This document shows, piece after piece, positions 60,786 to 64,000 of a DNA stretch of 64,000 nt. The notes beneath the pieces were generated by a model, which saw only the letters and a program-made list of their open reading frames with translations, did not search any database and was not told the origin of the DNA. The translations under genes were made by a program, and so were the position numbers. Source of the stretch: Brumimicrobium mesophilum. Its GTDB lineage: Bacteria; Bacteroidota; Bacteroidia; Flavobacteriales_D; Crocinitomicaceae. The stretch is taken from contig NZ_PVSS01000017.1 in the NCBI RefSeq assembly GCF_003025005.1, positions 1-64,000 of the forward strand. Reading direction: 5' to 3'. The first letter of the stretch is position 1, and each line of letters opens with the position of its first letter.

Positions 60786-61625
60786 TTATTTTTGATAATG
60801 GCAGTTACCTGGCTTTCCTAATGAAAAAGTAAACATTACACCAAACATTGAGTACCAATCTTTCGTTTCGGCATTCCCTCTACTTCCTGTCATTTCAATA
60901 TCAACAGGAGAACGATCAGATAAATTAGCCGCAATACTTCCGTTTTGTTCAGCTAATTGAGTCCTATTTAAATAATCTCCTTTCCCTACATCATCTAAGT
61001 AATCTGTAAAGGTTTTTCGAATTCCATATTCTAATGAAAGAGCTGCTCTTTCACCTAGGTTTATTTTGAAACCTACTCCAAATGGTATAACGATTTGAGT
61101 CAATCTATATGCTTTTATATCGCTAAGATCACTGTTTTGACCTTCAGTTCCTATGGGTTGAAGCTCCACTAATTCGCCATTATATTCAGTCTTAGGATTC
61201 ATTTTGAACAAACCAATATCTATAAACATATATGGAGTAAAGAAGTATTGCTTATTTCCCATTTTATAATTCAAATAATTGAATTCAAGACCTCCTGACA
61301 TTTCGAAAATATCGGATTCAAAAGAAAGGTTTCTTGCCAAGTTATCTGGTCTATCAGATTCAGAATCATATCCTTCAACCTTTCCGTACCTTACAGCTCC
61401 ACGTAATTCAATTCTTGAATTTACATGATACCTATAAATTAGACCAGCTGAAAGATTTGTATTATTAAAATGCTTGTATTGATTTAAATCTCCAATGTAA
61501 TAGCTTCCACCCACCATAAAACCCAAAGATGATCGAGAACCAAAATTCTCAACTTGAGCAATAGAATGACCTGTGGTTAATAAAACCAAAGCGCTTATCA
61601 ATAATATTTTGAAATTTATTTTCAT
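60786..61625 (-). CDS. DUF6089 outer-membrane barrel protein
   Basis: From the ATG at 61625 the protein is 279 residues; the frame to 61634 adds three residues before the true signal peptide MKINFKILLISALVLLTTGHSIAQ. The barrel body includes SSLGFMVGGSYYIGDLNQYKHF, AGLIYRYHVNSRIELRGAVRYG, YFFTPYMFIDIGLFKMNPK and ALSLEYGIRKTFTDYLDDV, which are DUF6089 marks. The family is found in Bacteroidota next to nadK and pdxJ, as here. A -7 element precedes it. It is thought to be an outer-membrane or envelope protein; function unknown. Confidence 0.88.
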   Translation of the reverse strand: MKINFKILLISALVLLTTGHSIAQVENFGSRSSLGFMVGGSYYIGDLNQYKHFNNTNLSAGLIYRYHVNSRIELRGAVRYGKVEGYDSESDRPDNLARNLSFESDIFEMSGGLEFNYLNYKMGNKQYFFTPYMFIDIGLFKMNPKTEYNGELVELQPIGTEGQNSDLSDIKAYRLTQIVIPFGVGFKINLGERAALSLEYGIRKTFTDYLDDVGKGDYLNRTQLAEQNGSIAANLSDRSPVDIEMTGSRGNAETKDWYSMFGVMFTFSLGKPGNCHYQK

Positions 61626-61642
61626 GTGGAACAATGAAACGA

Positions 61643-61650
61643 CAAAAATA
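61643..61650 (-). promoter_or_regulatory. -7 promoter element for the DUF6089 gene
   Basis: On the minus strand TATTTTTG matches TAnnTTTG, 18 bases before the ATG, indicating that DUF6089 is transcribed separately from nadK upstream. Confidence 0.5.
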
Positions 61651-61751
61651 AGAAATTATTGTCTATTCTATTAGAACAAATTGGTTAGCGATTTGACATT
61701 CAGAATGAATAACAAAAATTATGTAAAACTTGAAAAATATTTGGTAATTAT

Positions 61752-62633
61752 TTACTCATTCCTCTGGTCAATTCCCCACATCATTTTCTCTCGAATAGTT
61801 TTGAAGAATCCATTTTCACTAAACTTCACAACGTTGATCATGAAATCAGCTTTTATTAATTCAATTTCAGTACCGTTTTTTACCGGTTTGGAATGAGAAT
61901 CTAACGTCAATAAGAAATTCCGATCTCTTCCTATAGCTTTTAGCGTAATTGGAATATGATCTGGAACTACAACAGGACGGACATTTAAATTATGAGCAGC
62001 AATAGGGGTTAAAAAATGTACTCCACAACTTGGATATATAATTGGTCCACCACAACTCAAACTGTAGGCTGTAGATCCAGTTGCAGTTCCTACTAGTAAA
62101 CCGTCAGCCCAATAAGAATTCAAATACTCTCCCCCTAAATATGCTTCAACCGTTATCATTGAAGCTGTATCCTTTTTATGTACGGCTAACTCGTTTAATG
62201 CTAAATTTCTGTCTCCAAATATATTTTCTTCTGTTTCAACTTGAATAAGTGAACGCTTTTGATAAGTAAAATCCTTTTTTTGAATACGTTCTAAAGTTCT
62301 TTCGAAATCTGCTGTATTGGTATCCGCCAAAAATCCTAATCGACCAGTATTAATTCCTAAAATAGGAACACCGCTAGATCTCACAAAACTCACACACTTA
62401 AGAAATGTACCATCTCCCCCAATACTTATGGCTAAATCAATTCCTGTAACAAAATCCTTATAACTATTGAAAGTTTGGTAACCATCCTTTAGTCCAATTT
62501 GTTGTTTCAATTGTTTATAAAACTCAACTTCAATGATGGGGTTCCAATTTAAATCTTCCATCTGTTTAAAGAAACGCTTAAAGAAAAGCACTTCGTGTTT
62601 TAAAACTTTTCGAGAATATACCGCTACATTCAT
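61752..62633 (-). CDS. nadK: NAD kinase
   Basis: Phosphorylates NAD to NADP. The 293 residues carry the GGDGT motif (SIGGDGTFLKCV), the NTGRLGFLAD segment, the NE/D ribose motif (LNELAVHK), and GTATGSTAYSLSCGGPIIYP. The C-terminus is the normal all-beta domain. It starts 3 bases after the CBS-ACT gene, so the two are probably co-transcribed. pdxJ diverges upstream. Confidence 0.96.
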   Translation of the reverse strand: MNVAVYSRKVLKHEVLFFKRFFKQMEDLNWNPIIEVEFYKQLKQQIGLKDGYQTFNSYKDFVTGIDLAISIGGDGTFLKCVSFVRSSGVPILGINTGRLGFLADTNTADFERTLERIQKKDFTYQKRSLIQVETEENIFGDRNLALNELAVHKKDTASMITVEAYLGGEYLNSYWADGLLVGTATGSTAYSLSCGGPIIYPSCGVHFLTPIAAHNLNVRPVVVPDHIPITLKAIGRDRNFLLTLDSHSKPVKNGTEIELIKADFMINVVKFSENGFFKTIREKMMWGIDQRNE

Positions 62634-62636
62634 TGA

Positions 62637-63299
62637 TTAAATATTCAAATAATTCATTAATTCATCATAACGATCTTTCAAATCATCATGATAGCTATTG
62701 CGTTGAAAACTTGCCTTAACATGAAAATCATATCGCTCCAATGCCTTAATTACCCTACCCAACTCTAATTGATTAATTTTAAGGGTAAGTTCTAATTTTT
62801 TAGATAATGCATTTGAAGTAATAAATGAACTCAATACTTTTGCGTTTTCGCTTTCTACAATTTGTGAAATTTGAGCCAAAGAATAATCTGTATCACTCAT
62901 TTCCAAAACAATAATACCACCTGCTTCTTTGATACTTCCTGTGGAAGCCACATTTTGCATCAATTTTGCAATGCTAATATTTCCTAAGTAATTTTCCTGA
63001 TCATCCAAAACTGGAACAACAGACAAGTTTTCCAAAGAAGCAATATTCAATACTTCATAAACATGCGAAGTCCCCTTAACATATGGTCGTGGTAGATGAA
63101 CAAACAAGTCTGTAAGTGGTAAAGAAAGATCAGATTTATCCAATAAATCGTCTTCTGAAACCAAGCCTACAAAACTCTCGCCCTTCAGCACTGAAAGATG
63201 ATTCACTTTGAATTCTTCCATCCATTGTAAAGCCGTTTCCCCTGAATCCGTATGTTTTAACGGTGGGATCTCATCTGTTATTAATTCAATTCCTATCAT
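62637..63299 (-). CDS. CBS-pair and ACT-like domain regulatory protein
   Basis: The 220 residues from the ATG at 63299 (a TTG at 63311 adds four residues and is less likely) contain two CBS motifs (about 1-120: SETALQWMEEFKVNHLSVLKG, TSHVYEVLNIASLENLSVVPVLDDQENYLGNIS). An ACT-like segment follows (about 138-210: GGIIVLEMSDTDYSLAQISQIVESENAKVLS), an AcuB-like architecture. Such proteins sense adenine nucleotides or amino acids. The position directly upstream of nadK at 3 bases suggests a regulatory partnership with NAD(P) or PLP metabolism; that is inference. Confidence 0.88.
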   Translation of the reverse strand: MIGIELITDEIPPLKHTDSGETALQWMEEFKVNHLSVLKGESFVGLVSEDDLLDKSDLSLPLTDLFVHLPRPYVKGTSHVYEVLNIASLENLSVVPVLDDQENYLGNISIAKLMQNVASTGSIKEAGGIIVLEMSDTDYSLAQISQIVESENAKVLSSFITSNALSKKLELTLKINQLELGRVIKALERYDFHVKASFQRNSYHDDLKDRYDELMNYLNI

Positions 63300-63336
63300 T
63301 ATATTGACCAAAGTAGTAATTCTGCGTTAATGTATA

Positions 63337-63344
63337 TAACTTTG
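63337..63344 (+). promoter_or_regulatory. -7 promoter element for pdxJ
   Basis: TAACTTTG matches TAnnTTTG, 20 bases before the pdxJ ATG, within the 65-base spacer to the divergent CBS-ACT gene. Confidence 0.5.
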
Positions 63345-63364
63345 TTGCAAAAAATAACAATAGC

Positions 63365-64000
63365 ATGACAAAATTAAGCGTTAATGTTAATAAAATTGCC
63401 ACAATTCGTAATGCACGAGGTGGAGACGTTCCTAGTGTTGTTCAAGTAGCAAAAGATTGTGAAAGATTCGGTGCTGAAGGAATCACAATTCATCCAAGGC
63501 CGGATGAAAGACATATTACAACCAAAGATGTTTACGACCTAGAAAAGGTAGTAACAACAGAATATAATATTGAAGGATATCCAGATGAGCGTTTTATGAA
63601 ATTAGTGGAAGAAACACGCCCGGCTCAAGCAACTTTAGTTCCGGATGGTCCAGATGTTTTAACTTCGAATGCCGGATGGGATACAATAAAACACAAAAGC
63701 CAATTAACGGAAATTTGCAAACAATTATCTGAATGGGGCGTTAGATCTTCTATATTCGTAGATACAAATCCAGACAACATTAAAGGGGCAAAAGAAGTGG
63801 GTGTTGACCGTATTGAATTATATACTGGGCCTTTTGCAGATAATTACGAAAAAGATAAAGATGCAGCGATTAAAGATTATATCACTGCTGCTGAACTAGC
63901 CAACCAATTAGGCTTAGGGATTAACGCAGGACATGATTTAAGTTTAGTGAATTTAGCGTTCTTCAAAAATTCTATTCCTAATTTAGAAGAAGTAAGTATT
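63365..64000 (+). CDS. pdxJ: Pyridoxine 5'-phosphate synthase, partial (3' end beyond window)
   Basis: Condenses 1-deoxyxylulose 5-phosphate with 3-amino-2-oxopropyl phosphate to pyridoxine 5'-phosphate. The frame is open from the ATG at 63365 to the right edge (212 codons, about 90 percent of the usual 235-245). Family marks are [19 protein letters not shown], the [21 protein letters not shown] segment, [29 protein letters not shown] and [11 protein letters not shown]. The enzyme is cytoplasmic. It diverges from the CBS-ACT/nadK pair. Confidence 0.96.
   Translation, partial: MTKLSVNVNKIATIRNARGGDVPSVVQVAKDCERFGAEGITIHPRPDERHITTKDVYDLEKVVTTEYNIEGYPDERFMKLVEETRPAQATLVPDGPDVLTSNAGWDTIKHKSQLTEICKQLSEWGVRSSIFVDTNPDNIKGAKEVGVDRIELYTGPFADNYEKDKDAAIKDYITAAELANQLGLGINAGHDLSLVNLAFFKNSIPNLEEVSI

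Noticed and set aside
1-64000. Many extra open frames of 60-120 codons opposite or inside the listed genes (for example 52783-53130, 30014-30376, 14249-14560, 13359-13604 on the plus strand)
   Set aside because: They lie in alternative frames of strongly supported genes, have unnatural composition and no family resemblance, so they are shadows.
1-64000. tRNA, rRNA, CRISPR array, restriction-modification, toxin-antitoxin, prophage or intact insertion sequence
   Set aside because: I looked for clover-leaf tails, regularly spaced repeats, transposase-like frames and defence families and saw none; the palindromes present are single or few-copy elements.

Overview
The window is chromosomal DNA from a member of the Bacteroidota, most likely Flavobacteriales in the broad sense (Crocinitomicaceae/Fluviicola-like; this rank is an inference). 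The sequence is AT-rich. Gene starts lack Shine-Dalgarno sites and are often preceded by the Bacteroidota -7 promoter motif TAnnTTTG. Secreted proteins carry type IX secretion (T9SS) sorting domains. Bacteroidota-restricted families (DUF4270, DUF3098, DUF6089, the PorT-type barrel, TIGR03643) sit in gene neighbourhoods familiar from that phylum. I see no rRNA, tRNA, CRISPR array, phage or intact insertion sequence. The region is mostly core and housekeeping DNA with a few accessory islands.

Layout. 1-1039: 5' part of a secreted fibronectin-type-III repeat protein that runs off the left edge. 1671-6531 (minus): SDR protein, glmS, DUF4270 lipoprotein and a truncated GT5 starch-synthase-like protein, ending at a UUCG-loop terminator. 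6637-8084 (plus): panC and ribE. 8085-10440: decayed T9SS sorting-domain fragment and a frameshifted gliding-motility C-terminal-domain protein. 10751-13001 (minus): exported protein, metF, ispD. 13079-18050 (minus): ftsX, DUF3098, truB, a DUF389 membrane protein and queA. 18345-20060: YceI lipoprotein, HAD phosphatase, methylmalonyl-CoA epimerase. 20410-24623: family-5 solute-binding lipoprotein plus TonB-dependent receptor. 24872-28985: secreted esterase, small ASCH-like protein, lipoprotein, two tandem paralogous outer-membrane proteins. 29096-31896: PLP decarboxylase and glycosyltransferase. 32131-38696 (minus): complete tetR-tolC-adaptor-RND efflux operon with a palindromic operator candidate. 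38936-43283: rnhA, recJ, msrA, tyrS. 43530-46971: three-gene operon of an M48 metalloprotease and two exported barrel-like proteins. 46976-50679: oxidoreductase, TIGR03643 protein, cysteine-rich exported protein, M1 peptidase. 50794-54422 (minus): DEAD-box helicase with an RGG tail and typA. 54742-57828: MFS transporter, PorT-like barrel, YdjM-type membrane protein. 58309-60781: DUF4168 protein, 3-hydroxyanthranilate dioxygenase, polytopic membrane protein. 60786-64000: DUF6089 barrel, NAD kinase, CBS-ACT protein and, divergently, partial pdxJ.

How the genes fit together. Several modules concern cofactor and envelope precursors: GlmS (GlcN-6-P), PanC (pantothenate), RibE (riboflavin), MetF (folate one-carbon), IspD (MEP isoprenoids), QueA (queuosine), HAO (quinolinate/NAD), NadK (NADP) and PdxJ (PLP). 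The efflux pump is a self-contained regulated unit. I did not find an obviously new multi-gene defence or mobile system. The most unusual items are: a REP-like palindrome that supplies the stop codons of two unrelated genes; a DUF389 protein whose N-terminus looks like a catalytically dead diacylglycerol-kinase fold; the M48/barrel operon; a solute-binding-protein/TonB-receptor pair with no ABC permease; and several promoters placed so close to the start codon that leaderless transcripts are predicted.
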